Assembly: GCA_900538905.1 (NCBI GenBank)
Contig: UPZS01000054.1
Span: 1 to 9,210, forward strand
Reading direction: 5' to 3'
Length of the DNA stretch: 9,210 nucleotides
From: an uncultured Sutterella sp.
Lineage (GTDB): Bacteria > Pseudomonadota > Gammaproteobacteria > Burkholderiales > Burkholderiaceae_F
Every line of letters begins with the position of its first letter. Within the stretch, counting starts at the first letter, position 1. Under the pieces are notes generated by a model. That model was not told the DNA's origin, did not search any database, and saw only the letters and a list, made by a program, of their open reading frames with translations. Of the stretch, positions 1 through 7,056 are shown one piece after another. Both the position numbers and the translations under genes were made by a program.

Positions 1-1540
1 CGTCTCCATCCTCAAGCCAGATGTCGCTGACTTCCTTGCCTCTGGAAACGACAATCACACCGTCCGGTTCAAGTTGTCCTGCACGTTTGACAAAGTCCTG
101 GATCAGTCGCGCCTCATCCACGCGCAGCTGCGCTTCTTCCGGAGTAGACGAGGTTGCCGTGAGTGCGGTTTGTTCCAATCGACGCAAGGAGTCTTGAATA
201 ACTGCCTTCTGATCTCGTGCCACACTCTTACGTCGCAAATAAATGGAATCTGTTGCAGCAAGTTCGGGTTCAACCTCGATTCGACGCAAAAGATCGCGCA
301 ATTTCACTGTTTTATGGATGGGGTAACGCGACGCTCCGGTTATGGCCCCTGTGACAGTTGCCATGATGGTTTGACCGGGCATATCGGCAACGAATTCAAC
401 AATGTCTCCATCGGCCAGTAAGAAATTCTTGAATTCGTCCAGCGAGAAATAGCGGTTAAAGGGAGCCTTATTACGTGTACCGCTTACGCTCACGTGCGAG
501 ACATTTTTCAGAGGGGACGACAATTCAATAAGTCGAGAACCTTTGGATGCATTCTTATCCTTTGTCGCGGCGCCTTGCGCTAACTCGTAGACTGCTTCCT
601 CTCGCAGCAACCCGTAGGCTGAGACGCTGATGCCTTTTTCTTTAACAAGAATGACGTCTCCATCCTTCAAGCGAAGCGTGTTAACACTTCCTGCCAATGC
701 AAATTGGTAAAGATCTAAATCGGCAATGACCTTCTTGTTGCGGATGATGTCGATTCGGCGATAGCTGCCGCGTTCCGGATCAATGCCTCCGGCACGATCC
801 AGGAACGACAGTACGGAATCGAGAGATCCTCCGGCATACCGTCCCGGGTGATTGACAAAACCCGTCACATAAACAGCAACGGGCTGAGCGCTTTGCAGGC
901 TGACATAAGCCTGTACGTTGTCGGTATAGACGCGAGAGATGGCCGTTCGAACGGTGGAGAGCAGACTCGAATTTTTAGTGCCGCCCACGTGTACCGGTCC
1001 TACTTCCGGGATAAAAAGATTGCCCTGTTGATCAACGATTAGAACATCGTCGTATGAACGAGCTCCCCAAATGCGAACAACAACGCGATCGCCCGGTGCT
1101 AAAACATAGTCACCGCTCGCTGCATCACTGAACGTTGAAGCAAATCGTCCTTCAAACAGCTTGGATGCAAAAGGCATTAGAGCAATTGATGTCGAATTGC
1201 TATAGGCACCTTGTGCCCAAGCGGGAGGTGCCACTGTGATGTTGTTGGTGTCGGTTGGAATCACCAACGGAGTTCCAGCTACAGGCATGACCGTGCCGTT
1301 GGGACCCATAACCGTACCGGCCGGCATATTGGCAGGATTGACTGACATACCGGCACTAGCGGGAGTCGGGTTGGTACTCGTTCCGAGTGACCGAGAGCGA
1401 GTACCACTCGTGTAGGAGGAGGATCCGGTGCTGCCGAACACAGCGGCAGTCAACACGTCGGCCGCCTGTACCGCTGGGCTAATTGCAGGCAGAGTAACCG
1501 CCAGTGCCGCCAGCACGATCCCTTGCTTGGTGAAATGCAT
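1..1540 (-). CDS. kpsD: KpsD-like capsule polysaccharide export protein (partial, C-terminus beyond left edge)
   Basis: Periplasmic/outer-membrane component that carries capsular polysaccharide to the surface. I translated 513 uninterrupted codons from ATG at 1540; the frame is still open at base 1. Residues 1-26 form a Sec signal peptide (basic start, hydrophobic core, cleavage after AVQA). No lipobox cysteine is present, which fits KpsD rather than the lipoprotein Wza. Residues 27-130 are a Ser/Thr/Gly/Pro-rich linker. The Poly_export domain starts near 142 and shows LAPGDRVVVRIWG at 147-159. A first SLBB domain starts at 221 (VYVTGFVNHPGRY) and a second near 394 (ATVTGAITGASRYPI); the window ends on its LEDGD loop. 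It lies 25 bp downstream of kpsE, with only a weak AGG ribosome site. E. coli KpsD is about 558 residues, so roughly the last tenth is probably missing. Family assignment is firm; KpsD versus another Poly_export protein rests on neighbours and signal peptide type. Confidence 0.93.
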   Translation of the reverse strand, partial: MHFTKQGIVLAALAVTLPAISPAVQAADVLTAAVFGSTGSSSYTSGTRSRSLGTSTNPTPASAGMSVNPANMPAGTVMGPNGTVMPVAGTPLVIPTDTNNITVAPPAWAQGAYSNSTSIALMPFASKLFEGRFASTFSDAASGDYVLAPGDRVVVRIWGARSYDDVLIVDQQGNLFIPEVGPVHVGGTKNSSLLSTVRTAISRVYTDNVQAYVSLQSAQPVAVYVTGFVNHPGRYAGGSLDSVLSFLDRAGGIDPERGSYRRIDIIRNKKVIADLDLYQFALAGSVNTLRLKDGDVILVKEKGISVSAYGLLREEAVYELAQGAATKDKNASKGSRLIELSSPLKNVSHVSVSGTRNKAPFNRYFSLDEFKNFLLADGDIVEFVADMPGQTIMATVTGAITGASRYPIHKTVKLRDLLRRIEVEPELAATDSIYLRRKSVARDQKAVIQDSLRRLEQTALTATSSTPEEAQLRVDEARLIQDFVKRAGQLEPDGVIVVSRGKEVSDIWLEDGD

Positions 1541-1565
1541 ATTTCAACAACCTATTTGGTCTTTT

Positions 1566-2885
1566 TTAAAAACCCGCATGTTCGCGGATTGAAGCAATGA
1601 TTAATCGGATGAGGCCATAAAGCAAGAAGAGCCCCAAGAAAGTCACTAACGTGAACACCCAAGCCAACGGATAACGGGATTCATCCGGTAATGTCGGCTT
1701 TTCGATGGGCACGATATAGCGAGCTTTTGCAAGCAACGAGGCTCTCGCAGTTTCAAGTGCCGTCATCGCTGTCGTAAGTTGTTTCTTGGCAAACTCGCTT
1801 TCAATCATGAGCGTCTCGTATTCGGAGACCCAGGCGTTGATTGCGAGCCCTTCACGTGTACCTACAAGACGCGCTTTTTCTCGAGCAAGCTGCTGCTCGA
1901 CGCCAGCAAGTTTGCTCTTCATACTTACCATTGCTGGAGCGCTTTCTTGCATGTAGGTTTTAGCGTCAGCGATTTCCGCTTTGATCTTCGCGCGTTCTCC
2001 CTCGAGTTGCATTACCAACGACTGCAGACCTGTCGCTGTTGCTTGAAGATCCAGTTCCTTATGCTTATCACGGAAATTTTCCAATGCTTTCTGCGCTGCG
2101 GACACACGATCACGAGCCAGATCAACCTCTTTTTGTGCAAGATCCAGCGTGTCCTTGCGAGCACGTTCATTCATCTCATTGATGAGACCTTCGCTCTGAC
2201 GCAAAACTTCCGCACCAATAGCCTGAGCCATCTTGGGATCATAGGCTTTGATCTGATAGGTCACGATCCCGTTGTCAGGGTTAACGACCGGATTGGAAAC
2301 TCGATTCCAGAACGTCTGCTTGTCAAACAGTGTTGGCTCTGACGTTAGGCGGCTGATAATGTCCCACTTGTGCGAACTGTAGTAGTCAATGATCTTGAGT
2401 TTGTCATCAACGGCCGCGAATGCATCCGGCGATCGGATATATGCCTCAACAACCTGAGCATCTTGAACCGACTGAGTGTTGGTTCTAAAAATTTGCGAAG
2501 TCAAATCCACCGCCATCGGTTGCTCTGTCCCGGAGCGCACTGCAAACTGCGTTTCGGAAATGTACATGGGGGAAGACCACAAAGACACATACCCGAAGAC
2601 GGCAATGGTGGGCACAACTACGAAACTAATCACTTCCTTTTCAAAGGATGATCGCTTCTCCCACCACTCTTTGATCTTCTCAGCCCAAGGGGACAATGTA
2701 CGCCCCAGTCCCTTATCCGTAACTCCAGCAGGCACTTCAGCTTGCCCCACAGCAACAGATACTTCCGCTGGACCTGTTTCTGCCTGCGCTTGAGACTGAG
2801 TTACCACTGCTACAGCTACTGTTTTAGGTGCCTGCTGAGATTCGACTGGCGGCACTGCTGCTGTTTTGTTTTCAACGTTTGCCAT
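1566..2885 (-). CDS. kpsE: KpsE-type capsule export inner-membrane protein (PCP/MPA2 family)
   Basis: Inner-membrane protein that couples the KpsMT transporter to the periplasmic export protein. It is 439 residues long. The layout is classical: one transmembrane helix near 85-103, a large periplasmic part with a predicted coiled coil at about 240-345 (KDTLDLAQKEVDLARDRVSA and following), then a second helix near 406-430 and a short basic tail. The motif IEKPTLPDESRYP just before the last helix matches the corresponding SSPQLPQESSFP stretch of E. coli KpsE, and INEMNERARKDTLDLA is also family-like. Unlike E. coli KpsE (382 residues), it carries about 60 extra N-terminal residues rich in Ala, Val, Gln and Glu, predicted cytoplasmic. 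Its start overlaps the end of kpsT by 14 bp (2872-2885), and kpsD follows after 25 bp. Relatives are CtrB of Neisseria and BexC of Haemophilus. Confidence 0.94.
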   Translation of the reverse strand: MANVENKTAAVPPVESQQAPKTVAVAVVTQSQAQAETGPAEVSVAVGQAEVPAGVTDKGLGRTLSPWAEKIKEWWEKRSSFEKEVISFVVVPTIAVFGYVSLWSSPMYISETQFAVRSGTEQPMAVDLTSQIFRTNTQSVQDAQVVEAYIRSPDAFAAVDDKLKIIDYYSSHKWDIISRLTSEPTLFDKQTFWNRVSNPVVNPDNGIVTYQIKAYDPKMAQAIGAEVLRQSEGLINEMNERARKDTLDLAQKEVDLARDRVSAAQKALENFRDKHKELDLQATATGLQSLVMQLEGERAKIKAEIADAKTYMQESAPAMVSMKSKLAGVEQQLAREKARLVGTREGLAINAWVSEYETLMIESEFAKKQLTTAMTALETARASLLAKARYIVPIEKPTLPDESRYPLAWVFTLVTFLGLFLLYGLIRLIIASIREHAGF

Positions 2886-3537
2886 TACAAATTTCCGCGT
2901 AGTGTTGGATTGCGTCGTTTAACACAGGGTAGTAAGAAAGTTCTCCGCCATAAAGTACTGCTCCGCAAACACAGGACTGTTTTACAGCGGCCATCGAGTG
3001 CGAAACAAAAATCAACGTTGCACTGGATGTCCGTTTTTGGATTTCCTCACTAGCCTTTTTTCGGAACGTTGCATCTCCAACGCTAAATGCCTCATCAATC
3101 AAATAAAAATCAAATTGAATAGCCATGGAAAGGCCAAAAGCCAACTTGCTTCTCATACCGGAAGAGTAAGTCTTCACCGGCATATCCAGATATTTACCCA
3201 GTTCCGCAAAATCTTCCACGTACTCCGTCACCGTCTTGATATCCGCTCCGTAAATGCGAGACACAAAGCGAAGGTTCTCACGTCCAGTCAGCGACCCGTG
3301 GAAACATCCGGAAAAACCAATCGGCCATGAAACTTTGGACGTACGAATCACTTTGCCTGAGTCTGGAGCCTCTGCTCCGCCAATAATGCGCATCAAAGTG
3401 GACTTGCCAGCACCGTTCAATCCCAAAATCGCAATACTCCTACCTTCTTCGATCTTGAGGTTCACATCGTTTAAAACGACATTACGTTCGCCGTTTTTAA
3501 GCGGGTAGGCTTTGTGAATATGAGAGAGTTCAATCAT
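2872..3537 (-). CDS. kpsT: KpsT capsule polysaccharide ABC transporter ATPase
   Basis: ATP-binding subunit that powers capsule polysaccharide export through KpsM at the cytoplasmic face. With the start at 3537 it has 221 residues, close to E. coli KpsT. Visible motifs are Walker A GLNGAGKST (39-47), the signature YSSGMRSKL (124-132), Walker B FYLIDEA (144-150, Asp148/Glu149), D-loop SVGD (152-155) and H-loop VSHS with His180. The family block WPIGFSGCFHGSLTGREN (71-88) and AELGKYLDMPVKTYSSGMR are almost the E. coli KpsT sequence. The frame is open further upstream to a TTG at 3597, but that would lie inside kpsM. The ATG at 3537 overlaps the kpsM stop as ATGA and has AAGGAG 9 bases upstream, so it is the better start and implies translational coupling. 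The last 14 bp overlap kpsE. Confidence 0.96.
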   Translation of the reverse strand: MIELSHIHKAYPLKNGERNVVLNDVNLKIEEGRSIAILGLNGAGKSTLMRIIGGAEAPDSGKVIRTSKVSWPIGFSGCFHGSLTGRENLRFVSRIYGADIKTVTEYVEDFAELGKYLDMPVKTYSSGMRSKLAFGLSMAIQFDFYLIDEAFSVGDATFRKKASEEIQKRTSSATLIFVSHSMAAVKQSCVCGAVLYGGELSYYPVLNDAIQHYAEICNGKR

Positions 3538-4325
3538 TGATCCACTCTCCTTGAACGCACGTAACGCTCCAGAAACCCGCCCAATCCCAGCGAACAAACC
3601 GTGAAAATCACAAGATAACCAAAAGACAGTCCTGTGACGGTATACCCCTGATGCAAACTTGTTCTCATCAGTTCAATCGCCTGCAAAATTGGGTTCCACA
3701 TGAGGATTTCAGCGATGTACTGCGGGAACATATCCACTGAAAAGAATACTCCAGAGGCAAAGAAAAGTATTCGAAAGATCATCGGCACAATCTTTTCAAG
3801 TACCGGAACAAAAACAGCTAACGCGGCAATGACCATGCCCATTCCCAATGCACACAAAGGGATGAGAATTGTTAACACAATTGCCAGAAGCCAGTCTGCT
3901 GGTCTGAACACATATCCAACCAGAATACTTGCTGCAATGATGATCGTCGTTACGATAAATTGTGTCGCAGCCAGCACCAAAACACGTGCAAGCATCACAT
4001 CGAATTCAGTCACTTGCGGGAAGCTCAACAGAGCTTTGTTACCCGCAACTGCCGTCATCGTTTTGGTAACACCTCCACTAAAAACAGCCCACACCCCAAA
4101 GCCCAAAGCTAGAAATAACGGCATACTCATACCGTGCGGCGCATGGGCATTCATAAATTCACGCAGCCCCCAGAAGACTGCGATAGAAAAGGCACTTTGC
4201 ACCAGCACCCAGAGATAACCCAGTTTGCTATTGCCGTTAATGGTGTGTACTTCGCGCAACATGAGCGCTGCAATCACTCGGCACTGGACAAGGAACCCGC
4301 TTCTGAGCTCTTGATCAAGCGTCAT
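3534..4325 (-). CDS. kpsM: KpsM capsule polysaccharide ABC transporter permease
   Basis: Integral membrane subunit (ABC-2 family) that forms the inner-membrane path for capsular polysaccharide; it pairs with KpsT. It has 263 residues from ATG 4325 (E. coli KpsM has 258). About six hydrophobic helices are visible near 33-55, 68-88, 112-137, 146-173, 178-198 and 236-254. The N-terminal stretch LMLREVHTINGNSKLGYLW (21-39) before the first helix is the family hallmark, and MWNPILQAIELMR (209-221) is the conserved loop before the last helix. An upstream in-frame TTG at 4343 would add six residues, but GGAG 8 bases before the ATG lies inside that extension, so the ATG is preferred. It starts 25 bp after the lipoprotein gene and its TGA overlaps the kpsT ATG by 4 bp. 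Confidence 0.95.
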   Translation of the reverse strand: MTLDQELRSGFLVQCRVIAALMLREVHTINGNSKLGYLWVLVQSAFSIAVFWGLREFMNAHAPHGMSMPLFLALGFGVWAVFSGGVTKTMTAVAGNKALLSFPQVTEFDVMLARVLVLAATQFIVTTIIIAASILVGYVFRPADWLLAIVLTILIPLCALGMGMVIAALAVFVPVLEKIVPMIFRILFFASGVFFSVDMFPQYIAEILMWNPILQAIELMRTSLHQGYTVTGLSFGYLVIFTVCSLGLGGFLERYVRSRRVDQ

Positions 4326-4350
4326 GCCTGATTCTCCACTCAAAAATCAT

Positions 4351-4728
4351 TCAATTGGAAAGCGGCACATAGCGCCACACGCCATCTTTGCCTTCACAAA
4401 GACCGGCCAGAGACTTACTTGCCTGAGTCTTTAGTTCAACCTTGGTGCAAACCTCTCCCAGTCCGTTGGTGTATTGCATTAGAGCACTTACCTGCGCAGT
4501 GCCGATGGGCGTTTTATCAAAAAGCGCAGAAGTACCGATGGGAAGAACGCCAGCCTCCTTCGCAAAAGCGCTTTCGACTTCGCTTTGCGCCGCATCTGCT
4601 ACCGGCAATCGAGGCGAGGGCTCATGTCCCAACCCTCTCGGAGAAGAACACCCTGCCAAAAGAGCACTTATTGCCACACCAACACAACCAAGTGTCATCA
4701 AAGAAATCAATCGCTGCGAGCTACTCAT
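4351..4728 (-). CDS. Small predicted outer-membrane lipoprotein, first gene of the capsule export operon
   Basis: A 125-residue predicted lipoprotein of unknown function. Residues 1-26 are a lipoprotein signal peptide ending in the lipobox LAGC, with Cys27 as the lipidated residue. Ser28-Ser29 follow, without the Asp that retains lipoproteins in the inner membrane, so outer-membrane sorting is expected. The C-terminal half is a small domain with two cysteines (Cys94, Cys111) and an ending GKDGVWRYVP. That pattern, a Cys, then a second Cys before DG-x-W, recalls the short 17-kDa-surface-antigen-like or DVU3141-like lipoproteins; I recognise it only as a resemblance. It lies 25 bp upstream of kpsM on the same strand and is probably co-transcribed, suggesting a role in capsule export or surface attachment. 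ATG 4728 has no good ribosome site (A-rich sequence precedes it), so it may open a transcript with a weak or leaderless-like start. Confidence 0.82.
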   Translation of the reverse strand: MSSSQRLISLMTLGCVGVAISALLAGCSSPRGLGHEPSPRLPVADAAQSEVESAFAKEAGVLPIGTSALFDKTPIGTAQVSALMQYTNGLGEVCTKVELKTQASKSLAGLCEGKDGVWRYVPLSN

Positions 4729-5293
4729 TTTTGTATTTTGAATAAGACCATGCGGTAGAAACGAAGATACACCTCTACCCTCCCGCGATCGGGAACTGCT
4801 GTTTCGCTATTCTGACACGAGTCACAGTTTTGCGCCATGCTCAAAGACAATGAAGCCATTCTCTGGATAAAGCCAAATTTAACCGGGCATTCTGGACATG
4901 GTCTAGCGCAATGTGGTCTAAACACTTTTCTCCCACCGCTTGAGAGGCCTTTGTCTCTGACAATCAAGTTCCTGTTTTATTTTCCTGATTCAGCCGTTAT
5001 TTAGACCTGTCCAGTGTCGAGTGCGTCTCGCTTCCCTGCTTCGCTTTTACAGCCCATCTTTTCCGAATGAACGCCGGCCTGGTTCTTCAATTTCTATCAA
5101 TCTGTACGGTGACTTTTCTCGTCCGTACACTCGGTATATTCCTAAGGCTGCTGATCTGCTAATCGCAGAGACTTTCCTTTTTGCTGCTGGTTCAACCTCC
5201 CTTAACTCACGCCCCGCATGGCTAAACGTCGTGGGCCAGAATCACAAGTCCCATGGCAATGGAAAGTTTCTTGCCAATGAGAGCGCTTTTCAA
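4729..5293. other. Gene-free stretch containing the leader/promoter region of the capsule operon
   Basis: About 565 bp between the lipoprotein start and the flavoprotein terminator. The open frames here (for example 5021-5377 on the plus strand and 4725-4967 on the minus strand) look like no family I know and lack ribosome sites. The capsule operon promoter must lie here, firing leftward, but I could not assign a convincing -35/-10 pair. Small structures present are TCCCG-CGAT-CGGGA (4781-4794), TGAC-ACGA-GTCA (4814-4825 region), a direct repeat TGGTCTA (4899-4905 and 4914-4920) and an imperfect long-range inverted repeat (4892-4905 with 5002-5014). Confidence 0.6.
4892..5014. repeat. Imperfect 13-bp inverted repeat with a 96-base spacer
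   Basis: CTGGACATGGTCTA at 4892-4905 is complementary to TAGACCTGTCCAG at 5002-5014 apart from one extra T in the left arm. A second TGGTCTA at 4914-4920 makes a 15-bp-phased direct repeat with the first, so on the minus strand TAGACCA occurs twice in a row upstream of the capsule operon. It could be a regulator site, a long-range RNA stem or chance. No transposase or target duplication was seen around it. Confidence 0.45.
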
Positions 5294-5346
5294 AAATTTC
5301 GCCGCCATCTTTGCTTAAAAGTGCACAAAGATAGCGGCGAGAATTT
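5294..5346 (-). terminator. Probable intrinsic terminator of the flavoprotein gene
   Basis: A 15-bp stem pairs 5299-5313 (TCGCCGCCATCTTTG) with 5326-5340 (CAAAGATAGCGGCGA) around a 12-base loop. The single non-Watson-Crick position (5306 with 5333) is C-A on the plus strand but becomes an acceptable G-U in minus-strand RNA. Read on the minus strand, the stem is followed by AA then five T (5296-5292). The outer A/T bases 5294-5298 can extend the stem to 5342-5346 across a one-base bulge. It sits about 50 bp beyond the flavoprotein stop, in the right orientation to end that transcript. Confidence 0.75.
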
Positions 5347-5368
5347 CGGGACTCAGTTAAAAGTCCCG
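5347..5368. repeat. Short perfect hairpin adjoining the terminator
   Basis: CGGGACT (5347-5353) and AGTCCCG (5362-5368) form a perfect 7-bp stem with an 8-base loop. It lies 25 bp beyond the flavoprotein stop and abuts the larger hairpin at 5294-5346. No T-run follows it directly, so alone it is not a standard terminator; it may protect the 3' end or pause polymerase before the main terminator. Both hairpins carry the octamer TTAAAAGT in or at the edge of their loops. Confidence 0.55.
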
Positions 5369-5393
5369 CTCGGTTAAAGAGACTTACCTCTCG

Positions 5394-6884
5394 TTAGGCT
5401 TTTCCTTTAGATGCCTGTGCAACCGTATTGGCCGCGACATAACCAAACACCAAGCCTTTGATGAAGGCCGTCGCTGACATGTACGTCTTTCCGTGGAAGC
5501 CACCGGTTACTTCGCCGGCCGCATAAAGTCCCGGGATCTTGTTGCCGAAGACATCAATGACCTCCGTTTTTTCGTTGATCTTGACGCCGCAATAGGTAGC
5601 TAACAGCACAGCGGTACCCGGGAACACATAGAACGGCGGCTTGTTAATCGGACGCAACTTACCCATTTCACCGGCCTGATGCTTACGACCGAATACGCGA
5701 TCTTCACCGTATTTCTCAATATCGCTGTTATAAGCCTTGACCGTCGCCTCAACGACCTTCGGATCCAACCCTGCCTTCGCCGCAGCTTCTCCGATTGTCT
5801 GGCCCTTAAAGACGAGTCCACGTTCTTCGGACTGCAAAACGCTACCGTTGTTACGTGCTGCCTTCAGGGACTCCTGACGAACCGGTTCATCGTAAACGAT
5901 GTACCCGATACCGCCTTCCTGTTCGAGAACGTAATCACCGACGTCCTTCTTGGGAATGGACTCATTGACAAAACGTTTGCCGGCTTTGTTGACCACGATG
6001 CCGCCCAGCCAGAACGGATAAGCGGAGTCACTGATTGACTGCGGTTTGGTATTGAACGCAAAGGTTGCCTTGATGTAGGGCATATCAGCAACATCCGCCC
6101 CGTAGGCTTGAGCCATCTTCAATCCGTCGCCGTCGCTTCCCATTCCGCAAATGGCCAACGTATTGGCCATACGGGGAACATATTGCGCAAGCATCTTCTT
6201 GTTGCGAGCAAAGCCTCCCGACGTCAGAATAACGCCTTTCTTTGCTTCAATTGCCATTTCTTTTTCTTCCGACTTCGCATACACACCTACGATCGCGTGT
6301 TTCTTACTGTCATAGGCCAGGCGAACGGCAGGCGTCGAAGTCATGATCTTGACACCTTTTGACTCGGCCAATTTCTGGAGTCCCGACAAAACGGATCCCG
6401 GATTGATCTGGTGGTTACGAGGAACCGACACATTGCCCGTCAAATGTTCTTTGTTGAGCTTGCCACCGTGAGCCATGAACCAGTTGTAAACCTCAAGCAC
6501 ATGATCCGTAAATGTCTGAACCACTTTAGGATCATTGAGGTTGCCGCCCACCTTCATGATGTCTCGATAGAGCTGCTCCTTGGAGTCCTTAATGCCCAAT
6601 TTCTTCTGATGCTCCGTGCAAGCTACCGTGGATCCGCCGCCGCAAATCGCCGATGAACCGCCCACAAAGGCCAACTTTTCAAGCAGAAGCACCTTGAGTC
6701 CCTGTTCGGCTGCGTGAGCTGCAGCGGCCAAACCTGCACCGCCAGCACCCACCACGACCACATCGTAGGATGCATCCCATTTATCCGGCCGATCTGTCGG
6801 CATAGCAGATGCTTTACTCAAAACACCCATGGTTAGGCCGCCTGCGACAGCCGATTTCAACAAGTCTCGACGAGATTTTTGCAT
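5394..6884 (-). CDS. Tat-exported FAD-dependent oxidoreductase (fumarate reductase/ketosteroid dehydrogenase-type FAD_binding_2 family)
   Basis: A 496-residue periplasmic flavoprotein. Residues 1-27 are a twin-arginine signal (SRRDLLK at 4-10, hydrophobic core, cleavage after ASA). The Rossmann motif GAGGAG is at 46-51 in a VVVVGAGGAGLAAA context, with Glu69 as the likely ribose ligand; the C-terminal FAD motif IPGLYAAGEVTGGFHG spans about 450-465. There is no CxxCH heme motif and no FMN-binding domain, so electrons must come from a separate partner not seen here. By eye, Shewanella Fcc3 catalytic residues are not kept: His504, Arg544 and Arg402 correspond to about Ala429, Tyr468 and Lys312. 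The ending GKTYMSATAFIKGLVFGYVAA instead resembles 3-ketosteroid dehydrogenases. Substrate unknown. ATG 6884 is preferred to ATG 6917 because GGAGGAGGG lies just before it and the Tat signal starts there. It is divergent from the LysR gene. Confidence 0.9.
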   Translation of the reverse strand: MQKSRRDLLKSAVAGGLTMGVLSKASAMPTDRPDKWDASYDVVVVGAGGAGLAAAAHAAEQGLKVLLLEKLAFVGGSSAICGGGSTVACTEHQKKLGIKDSKEQLYRDIMKVGGNLNDPKVVQTFTDHVLEVYNWFMAHGGKLNKEHLTGNVSVPRNHQINPGSVLSGLQKLAESKGVKIMTSTPAVRLAYDSKKHAIVGVYAKSEEKEMAIEAKKGVILTSGGFARNKKMLAQYVPRMANTLAICGMGSDGDGLKMAQAYGADVADMPYIKATFAFNTKPQSISDSAYPFWLGGIVVNKAGKRFVNESIPKKDVGDYVLEQEGGIGYIVYDEPVRQESLKAARNNGSVLQSEERGLVFKGQTIGEAAAKAGLDPKVVEATVKAYNSDIEKYGEDRVFGRKHQAGEMGKLRPINKPPFYVFPGTAVLLATYCGVKINEKTEVIDVFGNKIPGLYAAGEVTGGFHGKTYMSATAFIKGLVFGYVAANTVAQASKGKA

Positions 6885-7056
6885 TTTTCCCTCCTCCGGT
6901 TTTTCTGATTTGTACATTCCTCAAAAGTGTTTGAAATGTCTATATTCGTCAGTTTATTGTCGGATTTGTGCATAAAACGCAAAACTATCATGCAATAAAA
7001 TCCCCTTTTTCCGCGCTAATTTAACTGGTAAAAAAACAGAAGATTGACTGTCTCTA
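6885..7056. promoter_or_regulatory. Divergent intergenic region between flavoprotein and LysR genes, with a candidate regulator site
   Basis: This 172-bp A/T-rich gap must hold promoters in both directions. On the minus strand a strong ribosome site, GGAGGAGGG (6897-6889), lies four bases before the flavoprotein ATG. An interrupted inverted repeat TGCAT (6969-6973)...ATGCA (6990-6994) sits mid-gap, where an LysR-type regulator of a divergent target would be expected to bind; the arms are short, so this is a candidate only. A TATAGA element near 6946-6951 on the minus strand could be a -10, but no good -35 pairs with it. No clear promoter was found for the LysR side. Confidence 0.45.

Noticed and set aside
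4752..4758. GCGGTAG, the core of the RfaH ops element, near the capsule operon
   Set aside because: It lies on the plus strand, pointing away from the capsule genes. The minus-strand candidate GGGTAG near 4775-4780 matches the ops consensus only weakly.
4725..4967. 80-codon open frame on the minus strand overlapping the lipoprotein start by four bases
   Set aside because: Composition looks non-coding, there is no ribosome site, and no domain is recognisable; the CPEC-like cysteines are too few and unpaired to support a metal-binding protein.
5218..5280. 20-codon frame beginning MAKRRGPESQ on the plus strand
   Set aside because: The start looks protein-like, but there is no ribosome site and it stops after 20 residues; too little to call a gene or a transposase remnant.
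5021..5377. 118-codon open frame on the plus strand
   Set aside because: It starts at a GTG without a ribosome site, resembles no family I know, and its last quarter coincides with the two hairpins that fit a minus-strand terminator.
5394..6917. Flavoprotein start at ATG 6917
   Set aside because: Eleven extra residues would precede the Tat signal, and the strong GGAGGAGGG site would be inside the gene; ATG 6884 fits both features.
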